Assembly (NCBI RefSeq): GCF_000374925.1
Contig: NZ_KB895546.1
Location: 62,001-126,000, forward strand
Reading direction: 5' to 3'
DNA length: 64,000 nucleotides
From: Arthrobacter sp. 131MFCol6.1
Lineage (GTDB): Bacteria > Actinomycetota > Actinomycetes > Actinomycetales > Micrococcaceae
Below, in pieces: positions 7,927 through 16,920 of the stretch. The notes beneath the pieces were generated by a model that did no database searches, was not told where the DNA came from, and saw only the letters and a program-made list of their open reading frames with translations. Each line of letters opens with the position of its first letter. Within the stretch, counting starts at the first letter, position 1. A program made the position numbers and the translations under genes.

Positions 7927-10472
7927 CGCTCGCCCCGCAGCGCAGCCACGGATCCGGCACAGGCACGGCCGGCACGGAAGAACCGACAGTCCTGCCCTCC
8001 GGCGCAGCGTCCCGGCCGGACACACGCGGCGCCCAGCCCTGGGTGATGGCGGCCGCCGTCGCGGTGGCCGTCGCGGGCGCGGCCCTCGGATTCAACGGCG
8101 TTCTGCGTGGGTGGGCCTGGTACTCCCCGGTATTCAGTACGGTCCTCTCCGTTGCGTTCTCCCTCGCGGTGCTCCGGTCCCTGCGTGCCCGGCCCTGGCT
8201 GGTGACTGCCGGCGGCCTGTTGACGCTGATCGTGGCCGTGACCTTCATTTTCTTCCGGCAGCACAGCATTGCGGGGTTCATCCCGTCCCCGGAGACCATG
8301 AACTACCTGGGGAAGTTCCTCCGGCGGGCCAGCGAGACGGTCCTGGCCGAGAGCACCCCGGTGGCCCCCAACGCCGGAATCGTCATGCTGATCTGCGCGG
8401 TCCTCGGGCTGCTGGTGATCCTGATCGATGCCCTGGCGTTCCCGCTGGCGCTGCCGGCCACGAGCGGGATGGGGATCCTGGCAATCCTCGTGGTGCCGGC
8501 CATGGTCAAGCCACAAAGCGTGGGGGTGCTGGGGTTCGTGGGCGCCGCCGTCGGGTACCTGTTGATCCTCGGGTGCAGCCATTGGTACACGCCGGATACC
8601 CGCACCCTGGCCGACACCGCCCGCAACCCCGGCCAGCTTCGGCGCGGCGCGGTCACTGCCGTCGCGGCGCTGACCCTCACGCTGGTGCTGCAGCTGGTCA
8701 TCCCGGGTTTCGATCAGGGCACCTTCCCGCAGGGCTCGCGGCTGAACCCGTTCGGCGGCGCCACCGGCCTGAATCCGATGATCAGCCTGGGCACCAGCCT
8801 GCGCAGCCCTTCCGGCGAGGGCCGGATCACCTTCGCCACGAACGCGCCGACGACACCGTACCTGCGCTCGGTGACGGTGGACAACTTTGACGGCGATTCC
8901 TGGTCACCCGATGACCGGGAGTCAAGCCGGCAACCGGGAACCGGCAGGATCGAGGCCGGGCATGAGGCCGCCCCGGCCGAGATCCGCGTGCTTACGGCCG
9001 TCAACACCGGCCAGTACACGAGCCCCTACCTGCCGGCACCGTATGCGCCGGAAGCTGTCAACGGCCTCTCGGGTCGCTGGAGCTGGGATCCTGCCACGCT
9101 GAGCATCAAGGGGGTGGACACAAATTCCCGCGACCAGCAGTACGTGGTCTCGTCCGTGACTCCCCAGCTCACGGCAGCACTGCTGGCGGGGGCTTCCGGG
9201 CCGGTGCGCGGTGTCCCCGAGCAGTTCCTCCGGGAACCGTCGAATGTTCCGGAGGTTGTGCGCAGCACGGCCAACACGGTGACGGCGGGTGCCAACTCGC
9301 CGTATGCGCGGGCCATGGCCATCCAGAGGTACCTGCGCTCCACCGAGTTCAGCTACTCCCTGCAGTCCCCTGTGCAGGGCGGCTACGACGGCAACGGCCT
9401 GTCCGTGCTGGCGGACTTCCTTATCCAGAAGAGCGGCTACTGCATTCACTTCGCCTCCGCCATGGCCGTGATGGCCAGGCTGGAGGGCATTCCGAGCAGG
9501 ATCGCCGTGGGCTACGCGCCGGGGCGCCCCACCGGGGCCACAGTGGCGGTCTCGGGCCAGGGTCCGCTTCCGGAATTCGAGGTCGATGCCCGGGACGCCC
9601 ACGCCTGGCCGGAACTCTACTTCCAGGGCATCGGCTGGGTCGCGTTTGAGCCGACTCCGTCCCGCGGCGTCGTTCCGGCGTACGCCACGGATGCCTCCGC
9701 GCCCAGTGGTGCCAGCACCAATGATCGCAACGACGCCCTGACCCCCGGGGACGGGTCCACCCAGGCACCGTTCCCCATCCCCGTCCCGGTCCCAGTGCCG
9801 GGAGCGGGCACGGCGGCGCCCGGCGGGGCGCAGGCGGCACAGGTGCTGTACGGCGTTGCCGCGGTGCTGCTGCTGGCGCTGCTGGTGGCCTCCCCGCGGC
9901 TGGTGCGCAGCGGCGTGCGGCGGCGCAGGCTGAGGACGGCGGACCGCGGCTATCCCGGCGCCACGGGCGGGACGGCCCTGCCGGCCTGGGCGGAACTGCG
10001 GGATCTGGCCACGGACTACGGAATGGCGCCCGGAGCGAGCGAGACGCCGCGGCATTTCTCCGAGCGGTTGCGCGCCTCGGAGGCCATGGCGGAACCCGGC
10101 GTTGCGGACGGGCCCGGCCAGCGGGCCGCGGCCGCCCTGACCGAGGACTTTGAACGTGAGCAGTACGGCCGCCCGGGCGGCGCCGCCGGTCCGGCGCGGA
10201 ACGCAGGCTCCGCAGGCTCCGCAGGCTCCGACGATCTTGTCGACTCCGCCGCGGCCAGGGTCGCCCTGGTGCAGGCCTCGCTGCGAGCCAACGCGGGATT
10301 CCTGGTCCGGCTGCGCGCGGCCTGGCTGCCGCCGTCGGTCATGTCCGGCTGGCGACGGTCCCTGCAGCTGCCCCGCGGGATCCTCTCCCGGACAGCACAA
10401 CGCACCCGGCGGGGGTTTGCGGGATCCTGGGGGAAGATCCGCAACTCCGTCCGCCGGGTGCGCCGCCGCTAG
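7923..10472 (+). CDS. TgpA-like transmembrane transglutaminase-family protein
   Basis: Large membrane protein with a periplasm-side or exterior transglutaminase-like (cysteine peptidase fold) domain, as in TgpA (DUF3488 plus transglutaminase core plus DUF4129). 849 residues: about six or seven N-terminal membrane helices (residues 40-270), an extracytoplasmic region, then the core with Cys507 (SGYCIHFASA) and His560 (ARDAHAWPEL). The third position is Glu576 in FEPTPS where Asp is classical. A Pro-rich linker (PIPVPVPVP) leads to a last helix near residues 640-660 and a cytoplasmic tail. Partner of moxR and the DUF58 gene. The stop lies only 9 bp from the gabD stop, inside a GCTAGC-N7-GCTAGC inverted pair. 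Confidence 0.9.
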   Translation: MTLAPQRSHGSGTGTAGTEEPTVLPSGAASRPDTRGAQPWVMAAAVAVAVAGAALGFNGVLRGWAWYSPVFSTVLSVAFSLAVLRSLRARPWLVTAGGLLTLIVAVTFIFFRQHSIAGFIPSPETMNYLGKFLRRASETVLAESTPVAPNAGIVMLICAVLGLLVILIDALAFPLALPATSGMGILAILVVPAMVKPQSVGVLGFVGAAVGYLLILGCSHWYTPDTRTLADTARNPGQLRRGAVTAVAALTLTLVLQLVIPGFDQGTFPQGSRLNPFGGATGLNPMISLGTSLRSPSGEGRITFATNAPTTPYLRSVTVDNFDGDSWSPDDRESSRQPGTGRIEAGHEAAPAEIRVLTAVNTGQYTSPYLPAPYAPEAVNGLSGRWSWDPATLSIKGVDTNSRDQQYVVSSVTPQLTAALLAGASGPVRGVPEQFLREPSNVPEVVRSTANTVTAGANSPYARAMAIQRYLRSTEFSYSLQSPVQGGYDGNGLSVLADFLIQKSGYCIHFASAMAVMARLEGIPSRIAVGYAPGRPTGATVAVSGQGPLPEFEVDARDAHAWPELYFQGIGWVAFEPTPSRGVVPAYATDASAPSGASTNDRNDALTPGDGSTQAPFPIPVPVPVPGAGTAAPGGAQAAQVLYGVAAVLLLALLVASPRLVRSGVRRRRLRTADRGYPGATGGTALPAWAELRDLATDYGMAPGASETPRHFSERLRASEAMAEPGVADGPGQRAAAALTEDFEREQYGRPGGAAGPARNAGSAGSAGSDDLVDSAAARVALVQASLRANAGFLVRLRAAWLPPSVMSGWRRSLQLPRGILSRTAQRTRRGFAGSWGKIRNSVRRVRRR

Positions 10473-10481
10473 CGTGTGTGG

Positions 10482-11981
10482 CTAGCCGGCGTAGGGGTCG
10501 GCGATGCCGATGTACTGGGTGTAGAGGTATTCCTCGATGCCCTCGAGGCCGCCTTCGCGGCCCAGGCCGGACTGCTTGACGCCGCCGAACGGGGCAGCGG
10601 CGTTGGAGACCACGCCGGCGTTCAGGCCCAGCATGCCGGTCTCGAGCCGTTCGCCCATCCGGATGCCCCGGTTCAGGTCCCGGGTGAAGACGTAGGCCAC
10701 CAGCCCGTACTCGGTGTTGTTCGCGAGCCGGACGGCCTCGTCCTCGGTGTCGAAGGTGATGATCGGGGCGACGGGGCCGAAGATTTCCTCGGACAGGATC
10801 CGGCTGCCCTCGCTCACGCCGGTGAGGATCGTGGGCTTGTAGAAGTAGCCCGGGCCCTCGACGGCGGAGCCACCGGTCACGGCGACCGCGCCGGAGTTCA
10901 CGGCGTCGGTGACGAGTTCGTGGACCTTGTCCCGGCTCTTGGCATCGATCAGCGGGCCGACCTTGGACTCGGCCTCGGTGCCCCGGGCCGTGGTCATGTC
11001 CGCCATCTTCGCGGCGAACTTCTCCGCGAACTCGGCCGCGACGGACTCGTGCACGATGAACCGGTTCGCCGCGGTGCAGGCCTCGCCCATGTTCCGCAGC
11101 TTCGCCAGCATGGCCCCCGCGACGGCGGCGTCGATGTCGGCGTCCCCGAAGACCACGAACGGGGCGTTCCCGCCGAGTTCCATCGAGGTCCGCAGTACCG
11201 TCTCTGACGCATCGGCCAGCAGCCGCCGGCCGACCTCGGTGGAACCGGTGAACGACAGCTTCCGCAGGCGCTGATCCTTGATCAGCGGACCCGTGGTGGC
11301 CCCGGCGGTGGAGGTCGGGATGACGTTCAGGACGCCGGCGGGCAGGCCGGCCTCCTGCATGACGGCGGCGAACAGCTGCGAGGTCAGCGGGGTCAGGTTG
11401 GCGGACTTGAGCACCATCGTGCAGCCGGCGGCGACCGCGGGGGCGATCTTGCGGGTGGCCATGGCCAGGGGGAAGTTCCACGGCGTGATCAGCAGGCACG
11501 GGCCCACCGGCTTCTTGGTCACCAGCAGCCGGGACTTGCCGTCCGGGGAGACCGAGTAGCGGCCGAACGCGCGGACGGCTTCCTCGGAGAACCAGCGCAG
11601 GAACTCGGCGCCGTAGGTGACCTCGCCGCGGGCCTCGGCCAGCGGCTTGCCCATCTCCAGGGTCATCAGGAGGGCGAAGTCTTCGGCCCGTTCGGTGACC
11701 AGTTCGAAGGCGCGGCGCAGGATCTCGCCGCGTTCGCGGGCCGGGACCTTGGCCCAGGACTCCTGCGCGGCGGCGGCGGCGTCCAGGGCCGCCTTGCCGT
11801 CCTCGGGACCTGCGTCGGCAATGCTGAGCAGGACCTTCCCGGTCGCGGGGTCCTCGACGTCGAAGGTCTTCCCGGACGCGGCCGGACGCCACTCGCCGTT
11901 GATCAGCAGGCCCGTCGGAACGGACGCCAGCAGGGCGCTCTCCCGCTCCGCGGAAACAATAGGCTGGGCAGTTACAGTCAC
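10482..11981 (-). CDS. gabD: NAD(P)+-dependent succinate-semialdehyde dehydrogenase
   Basis: Aldehyde dehydrogenase superfamily; it most resembles SSADH, oxidising succinic semialdehyde to succinate at the end of GABA degradation. 499 residues from the GTG at 11981, chosen because GAGGGAG lies 6 nt upstream; a longer TTG-type start at 12011 has no such site. Motifs: PWNFPLAMATRKIAP, the catalytic general base in MELGGNAPF, nucleophile Cys302 in GEACTAANRF, and EEIFGPVAPI. Other semialdehyde substrates cannot be excluded. No gabT or transporter is nearby, so substrate assignment rests on family similarity. The 293-bp upstream gap carries repeats described separately. Confidence 0.88.
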   Translation of the reverse strand: MTVTAQPIVSAERESALLASVPTGLLINGEWRPAASGKTFDVEDPATGKVLLSIADAGPEDGKAALDAAAAAQESWAKVPARERGEILRRAFELVTERAEDFALLMTLEMGKPLAEARGEVTYGAEFLRWFSEEAVRAFGRYSVSPDGKSRLLVTKKPVGPCLLITPWNFPLAMATRKIAPAVAAGCTMVLKSANLTPLTSQLFAAVMQEAGLPAGVLNVIPTSTAGATTGPLIKDQRLRKLSFTGSTEVGRRLLADASETVLRTSMELGGNAPFVVFGDADIDAAVAGAMLAKLRNMGEACTAANRFIVHESVAAEFAEKFAAKMADMTTARGTEAESKVGPLIDAKSRDKVHELVTDAVNSGAVAVTGGSAVEGPGYFYKPTILTGVSEGSRILSEEIFGPVAPIITFDTEDEAVRLANNTEYGLVAYVFTRDLNRGIRMGERLETGMLGLNAGVVSNAAAPFGGVKQSGLGREGGLEGIEEYLYTQYIGIADPYAG

Positions 11982-12006
11982 AATGACTCCCTCGTCAGCA
12001 ATTCGG

Positions 12007-12043
12007 TTCAACTAGTTTGGGCACAAGTCTTTTGAATTAGTTT
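12007..12043 (-). promoter_or_regulatory. Paired 12-nt direct repeats upstream of gabD
   Basis: TTCAACTAGTTT at 12007-12018 and TTGAATTAGTTT at 12032-12043 (plus-strand reading) differ at two positions and begin 25 nt apart, just upstream of the gabD Shine-Dalgarno. Such paired half-sites suit a dimeric or MocR/GabR-like regulator, but no regulator gene is adjacent. Confidence 0.35.
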
Positions 12044-12157
12044 TCGGTGTAGGCGCTCGTTCCCACAGGCAGGCACGGGCGTCTGGATTACTGCCACGGT
12101 ACTGCCGCGCTCACTGGCAAGTCTATGCATCTGCGCACTACCCGATCCAGAATATGC

Positions 12158-12171
12158 TGTGCAGCTGCACA
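12158..12171. promoter_or_regulatory. Perfect 14-bp palindrome TGTGCAGCTGCACA
   Basis: Lies in the gabD-rsmI gap, about 177 bp upstream of the gabD start. It has fully dyad-symmetric operator form without a T-run, so a terminator is unlikely. Possible regulatory site for gabD. Confidence 0.35.
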
Positions 12172-12274
12172 ACCGATCTGCGGGAGCCCGGAGTCCGGTT
12201 CCAGTCGGCCGCTGAAGCCCGCCGACGCGCGGAAACCCGCCGCCCGGCACACGCCACCTGGATTAGCGCGCGAC

Positions 12275-13195
12275 TCAGCGCGCGGCGAGGACCGCGGCAT
12301 ACAGTTCGCGCTTGCTGACCTTCGCGTCATCGGCCACTGCGGCGACGGCCTCCTTCAGCCGGATGCCCTGGGCTATCAGCCCGTTGACGGCAGCCACGTG
12401 GTCCTCGGGACGGCCGGGGTCGCGTTCCGGAGCGCCGCCCACCACCACGGCAATTTCGCCGCGCACGTCGCTGGACTCGGCCCATTCGAGCAGTTCGCGC
12501 AGGGTCCCGCGGATGACCTCTTCATAGGTCTTGGTGAGTTCACGGCAGACGGCGGCCCGGCGGTCCGCGCCAAAGCTTTCGCGGAGGGCCCTGAGCATGG
12601 GTTCCAGCCGGTGCGGCGCCTCGAAGAACACCATGGTGCGCCGCTCGGCGTCGAGATCTGATAGCCGCGAGGAGCGTTCCCCGGCCTTGCGCGGCAGGAA
12701 ACCCTCGAAACAAAAGCGGTCCGTGGGCAGGCCCGACAGGGCCAGGGCGGTCAGCACGGCGGAGGGTCCCGGCGCCGCGGTGACGGTGAGGCCGGCCGCC
12801 ACGGCGCCTTCGACCAGCCGGAACCCCGGATCAGAGACGGAGGGCATGCCGGCGTCGGTTACCATCACGAGGGTCTTTCCGGACCGGACCTGGGCCAGCA
12901 GGTCAGCCGTCTTGGCTGCCTCATTGTGCTCGTGATAGCTGATGATCCGGCCGGCCACGGTGACGCCGAGGCTCTGCACGAGGCGGTGCAGCCGCCGGGT
13001 GTCCTCCGCGGCGACGATGTCCGCCGTCGCGAGCAACTCCACGAGCCGCGCCGAGGCATCGCCGGTATTCCCGATCGGCGTCGCCGCGAGGACGATCCTG
13101 CCTGGGCCGCCGGGGGCGGGAACGGCGGCGACGGCATCGCCGTCGAGGGGAGGATCGAAGGTAGGAAGGGGGGAGGTGCTGGGTTCGTGGTCCAC
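12275..13195 (-). CDS. rsmI: 16S rRNA (cytidine1402-2'-O)-methyltransferase
   Basis: Tetrapyrrole-methylase-fold SAM enzyme that 2'-O-methylates C1402 of 16S rRNA. 306 residues. N-terminal LAATPIGNTGDASARL, then VAAEDTRRLHRLV, ISYHEHNE, VTDAGMPSVSDPG and the SAM-site PGPSAVLTAL. A long Pro-rich leader of about 28 residues precedes the fold. The GTG at 13195 is preceded by TAGGCT at 6 nt with no Shine-Dalgarno (leaderless). It is divergent from the O-mannosyltransferase gene with 66 bp between starts, the same pairing as in mycobacteria. Confidence 0.95.
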   Translation of the reverse strand: MDHEPSTSPLPTFDPPLDGDAVAAVPAPGGPGRIVLAATPIGNTGDASARLVELLATADIVAAEDTRRLHRLVQSLGVTVAGRIISYHEHNEAAKTADLLAQVRSGKTLVMVTDAGMPSVSDPGFRLVEGAVAAGLTVTAAPGPSAVLTALALSGLPTDRFCFEGFLPRKAGERSSRLSDLDAERRTMVFFEAPHRLEPMLRALRESFGADRRAAVCRELTKTYEEVIRGTLRELLEWAESSDVRGEIAVVVGGAPERDPGRPEDHVAAVNGLIAQGIRLKEAVAAVADDAKVSKRELYAAVLAAR

Positions 13196-13201
13196 AGGAC
13201 C

Positions 13202-13254
13202 AGCCTACTGCCGCCGGGGCGGGGCCCTGCGAGCACAGCTGCGAAAGGTAGCAT
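13202..13254. promoter_or_regulatory. Back-to-back leaderless -10 elements (rsmI and pmt)
   Basis: Minus strand TAGGCT (13202-13207) ends 6 nt before the rsmI GTG. Plus strand TAGCAT (13249-13254) ends 7 nt before the mannosyltransferase GTG at 13262. The divergent promoters must overlap within this gap. Confidence 0.55.
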
Positions 13255-13261
13255 GGGCAAC

Positions 13262-15010
13262 GTGACCCAGACCCCCACGCGGCAGCCCGAGACCGGCCCT
13301 GATGCATCGCCGGCTTCAGGCCCTGGCCGTCCCAACGGCCGGGCCGGCGGCCAGGACCGGAGCCGCGTCAGCGCCGGCCGCAACCTTGAAGGGCACCGCT
13401 GGATCGGCCGCCCCGCCGAGTCCAACACCCCGGAGGCCCTCAGGGAACGCCTGATCGGCGGCCTCCAGAGCTGGCGGGACTACCCGGCGTCGCTTCGGCT
13501 CTGGTACTGGCTCATTCCCGTCCTGACCGCCGCGCTGGGCGGCGTGCTGCGGTTCGTCCGGCTGGACACGCCGCGCAACCTGGTCTTTGACGAAACGTAC
13601 TACGTCAAAGACGCGTACTCATTCCTGGTCAGCGGGTACGAGCGCAGCTGGCCGGACCGGGCGAACGACTCCTTCATCGCCGGCAACCCCGGCATGCTGC
13701 TGAACACGCCCGAGTACGTGGTCCACCCGCCGGTCGGAAAGTGGATGATCGCCGCGGGCATGTGGCTGTTCGGGGCGGACAACCCCTTCGGCTGGCGGTT
13801 CGGTGCGGCCCTGACGGGGACGCTGTCCATCCTCCTGCTGGCCCTGATCGCGCAAAAGCTCTTCCGCTCGCTCACCCTGGGTGCTGCGGCCGGCGTCCTG
13901 CTCGCCGTGGACGGCCACCACCTGGTCATGTCCCGGACCTCGCTGCTGGACATCTTCCTCATGTTCTGGATCCTCGCCGCGTTCGGGGCCCTGCTGATGG
14001 ACCGCGACGCCGGCCGGAGGCGGCTGGCAGCCCGGCTCGGCCGGCAGGCCGCGGCCTCCGCCACGGGGCGGCCCTCGGCGCTGCAGCTCACCTCCGGGCC
14101 CTGGCTCGGCATCCGGTGGTGGCGCCTCGCGGCGGGCGTCTGCCTGGGCCTGGCGGTCGGCACGAAATGGTCCGCCCTGTTCTTTCTGGCCGGGTTCGGC
14201 CTGCTGACCGTCTTCTGGGACCTCAGTGCACGGCGCATAGCCGGAGTGCACGCCTGGATCAGCGGCGGCATCCTCAAGGACGGCGTCCCTGCCTTCCTCA
14301 GCATCGTTCCGGTGGCCGCCCTGGTCTACGGCGCCACGTGGACCGGCTGGTTCCGTTCCACGGACGCCTACTTCAGGCACTGGGCCGAGACCAACCCCTC
14401 GGCCGAGTGGGGCTGGCTGCCGAACGCCGGCCGGTCCCTGGCGCATTACCACCTGGAGGCCTACAAGTTCCACCAGGGCCTCAGTGCCGACCACCCCTAC
14501 GAGGCCAGCGCCTGGAGCTGGCTGGTCATGGGCCGGCCCACGTCCTTCTTCTACGAATCCCCCGGGCAGGGCACGCCGGGGTGCGAACTGACGAACTGCA
14601 CCACCGCCATCCTCTCCGTCGGCAACCCGCTGATCTGGTGGAGCGCTGCCGTGAGCCTGGGTGTCCTGCTGTTCTGGTGGGCGGGGCGCCGCGATTGGCG
14701 CGCCGGCGCCGTCCTGGCCGGAGTGGCCGCAGGGTATCTCCCCTGGTTCCTGTACCCGGAGCGCACCACCTTCTTCTTCTACGCCGTGTCCTTTGAACCG
14801 TTCCTGGTGCTGGCGCTCGTCTATTGCCTGGGGCTGGTGCTCGGCCAGCGCGGCGACCCCCTCTGGCGCCGGCGGTCCGGGTTCTACCTGGTGGCGCTGT
14901 TCGTGGTGGCGGCCGTGCTGGTGTCCGCGTTCTTCTACCCGGTCTGGACGGCCGAGGTGATCCCGTACCAGGACTGGCGCATCCGGATGTGGATGCCGTC
15001 CTGGATCTAG
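13262..15010 (+). CDS. Dolichyl/polyprenyl-phosphate-mannose protein mannosyltransferase (PMT, GT39)
   Basis: Integral membrane GT39 enzyme that moves mannose from polyprenyl-phosphate-mannose to Ser/Thr of exported proteins, as Rv1002c does. 582 residues from GTG 13262; ATG 13253 adds three residues, but the TAGCAT hexamer then overlaps the codon, so the GTG is preferred. Catalytic Asp110-Glu111 are in LVFDETYYVKD at the first extracellular loop. Further family segments are HHLVMSRTSLLDIFLMF and GTKWSALFF. About ten membrane helices. The C-terminus ends WMPSWI, typical of bacterial PMT. The N-terminal 60 residues are disordered and cytosolic. It probably serves secreted proteins such as those encoded nearby. 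Confidence 0.92.
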   Translation: MTQTPTRQPETGPDASPASGPGRPNGRAGGQDRSRVSAGRNLEGHRWIGRPAESNTPEALRERLIGGLQSWRDYPASLRLWYWLIPVLTAALGGVLRFVRLDTPRNLVFDETYYVKDAYSFLVSGYERSWPDRANDSFIAGNPGMLLNTPEYVVHPPVGKWMIAAGMWLFGADNPFGWRFGAALTGTLSILLLALIAQKLFRSLTLGAAAGVLLAVDGHHLVMSRTSLLDIFLMFWILAAFGALLMDRDAGRRRLAARLGRQAAASATGRPSALQLTSGPWLGIRWWRLAAGVCLGLAVGTKWSALFFLAGFGLLTVFWDLSARRIAGVHAWISGGILKDGVPAFLSIVPVAALVYGATWTGWFRSTDAYFRHWAETNPSAEWGWLPNAGRSLAHYHLEAYKFHQGLSADHPYEASAWSWLVMGRPTSFFYESPGQGTPGCELTNCTTAILSVGNPLIWWSAAVSLGVLLFWWAGRRDWRAGAVLAGVAAGYLPWFLYPERTTFFFYAVSFEPFLVLALVYCLGLVLGQRGDPLWRRRSGFYLVALFVVAAVLVSAFFYPVWTAEVIPYQDWRIRMWMPSWI

Positions 15011-15071
15011 GGCAGGATTGCAGGGGAATGTCCGCCGAACTCCGGGCGGACCAGGAAATGGAGACTCGGCT

Positions 15072-16901
15072 GTGAGAGAAGCAAGCACCGGACTGCTCGT
15101 GGAGCTGGACCCGGAGAGCAACGTGACCGACCTGCTCCTGGAGCAGCACGCGAAGGATCCCGTGCACGCCCTCTACTCCCGCAAGGGCCCCGGCGGCTGG
15201 ACCGACGTCTCCGTCCAACACTTCATGGAGCAGGTCACTGCCCTGGCCAAGGGCCTGATCGCCGGCGGACTCACGCCGGGCGAAACCGTCGCGGTCATGT
15301 CCGCCACCCGATACGAATGGACGGTGGTGGACTTTGCCATCTGGTTCGCCGGCGGTGTCACCGTCCCGATCTACGAGACCTCCTCCGCGGCCCAGGTCGA
15401 GTGGATTCTCCATGATTCGGGGGCCCGGCGGGTGTTCGTCGAGGACCACGCCAGGGCCGCCCTCGTCCAGGGCGTCCTGGACGCCTCCACCGTCCTCGGC
15501 GACCGGCTTGTCGCCGTCGTGCGGATGGAGCACGACGGCGCCGCACCGAACCTGGCGAGCCTGGCCGCGGCCGGCGCCGGGGTGACCGACGCCGAGCTGG
15601 AACGCCACCGCACCGCCGCCTCCCTGGCGGATGTTGCGTCGCTGGTCTACACCTCCGGCACCACCGGCAAGCCCAAGGGCTGCGAGATCACCCACGCCAA
15701 CTTTGCCCTGGTGGCCAAGAACATCGTCCTGTTCCTGCCCGAACTCCTCATGCAGCCGCGTTCCCGGACGCTGATGTTCCTGCCCCTGGCGCACGTCCTG
15801 GCCCGGGCGGTGCAGGTGGTCTGCCTGAGCGCCGGATCCACCCTCGGCCACACCGCCAGCGCCAAGGAGCTGCTGGAAGACCTGGCCAGCTTCAAACCGA
15901 CCTTCCTGCTGGTGGTCCCGCGGATCTTCGAAAAGGTCTACGCCGGAGCCGAGCAGAAGGCTGCCGCCGCCGGCAAGGACCGGGTATTCACGGCCGCAGC
16001 GGCGGCCGCGATCGACTACTCCAAGGCCCTCGACGCCGCCGCCCGGGGCAACGGCACGGGCCCAGGGCTGCTCCTGCGTGCCCGGCACGCAGTCTTCGAC
16101 CGGCTCCTGTACCCCAGGCTCCGGCAGGCCTTCGGCGGCCAGCTGCGGTACACGGTCTCCGGCGCCAGCCCGCTGAGCTCCAACGACGCCCATTTTTTCC
16201 GCGGCGCGGGCATCCCCGTCCTGGAAGGCTACGGCCTGACCGAAACCACGGCGCCCTGCACGGCCAACACCCCGGCACGGACCAAGGTGGGCACAGTCGG
16301 CATCCCGGTGCCGGGCACCACGGTCCGGGTGGCCGACGACGGCGAGATCCTGGTCAAGGGCATCGGAGTCTTCAAGGGCTACCACGCCAACGAGGCCGCC
16401 AACGCTGAGGCGTTCGTGGACGGTTTCTTCCGGACCGGCGACCTCGGCTCCCTCGACGAGGACGGATTCCTGACCATCACGGGCCGGAAGAAGGACCTGC
16501 TGGTCACGGCCGGCGGCAAGAATGTCGCCCCGGGCCCGCTGGAGGAGAAGATCCGGGAGCACCAGCTGGTCGGCCAGGCCGTGGTGGTTGGCGACGGCCG
16601 GCCCTTCGTCTCGGCACTGGTCAACCTGGACCCGGAAGGACTGCGCAACTGGTGCACGGCCCGGAAGGTGCCCGTCATGGCGCCGGCCGAAGCCGCCGCA
16701 GACCAGACGGTCCGGGCCGCAATCCAGGAAGCCATCGATGCGGCGAACCTCACGGTCTCCAAGGCCGAGTCCATCCGCAGCTTCGTCATCCTGGACGCCG
16801 ACTTCACCGTGGAATCAGGGCACCTGACCCCCTCGCTCAAACTCAAGCGGGCCGCCGTCGTGCGGGACTACGAACAGCACATCAACCGCATCTACGGCTG
16901 A
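15072..16901 (+). CDS. Long-chain acyl-CoA synthetase (FadD15-like)
   Basis: AMP-forming ligase that activates long-chain fatty acids to acyl-CoA; cytosolic or membrane-associated. 609 residues from GTG 15072 (GGAG about 9 nt upstream); an in-frame TTG at 15018 would add 18 residues. P-loop-like AMP motif VYTSGTTGKPKG (Tyr193 onward), GYGLTETTAP, FFRTGDLGSLDEDGF and the hinge ITGRKKDLLVTAGGKN. The length and the absence of a long linker match the FadD15 branch. It follows the mannosyltransferase by 61 nt and may be read from the same promoter. Confidence 0.92.
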   Translation: MREASTGLLVELDPESNVTDLLLEQHAKDPVHALYSRKGPGGWTDVSVQHFMEQVTALAKGLIAGGLTPGETVAVMSATRYEWTVVDFAIWFAGGVTVPIYETSSAAQVEWILHDSGARRVFVEDHARAALVQGVLDASTVLGDRLVAVVRMEHDGAAPNLASLAAAGAGVTDAELERHRTAASLADVASLVYTSGTTGKPKGCEITHANFALVAKNIVLFLPELLMQPRSRTLMFLPLAHVLARAVQVVCLSAGSTLGHTASAKELLEDLASFKPTFLLVVPRIFEKVYAGAEQKAAAAGKDRVFTAAAAAAIDYSKALDAAARGNGTGPGLLLRARHAVFDRLLYPRLRQAFGGQLRYTVSGASPLSSNDAHFFRGAGIPVLEGYGLTETTAPCTANTPARTKVGTVGIPVPGTTVRVADDGEILVKGIGVFKGYHANEAANAEAFVDGFFRTGDLGSLDEDGFLTITGRKKDLLVTAGGKNVAPGPLEEKIREHQLVGQAVVVGDGRPFVSALVNLDPEGLRNWCTARKVPVMAPAEAAADQTVRAAIQEAIDAANLTVSKAESIRSFVILDADFTVESGHLTPSLKLKRAAVVRDYEQHINRIYG

Positions 16902-16920
16902 CCAGGCAACTGGCCCGTCG

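Noticed and set aside
10465..10491. Intrinsic terminator between tgpA and gabD
   Set aside because: The inverted GCTAGC pair is only 6 bp, each half is itself palindromic, and it lies within both stop codons; too weak to call.
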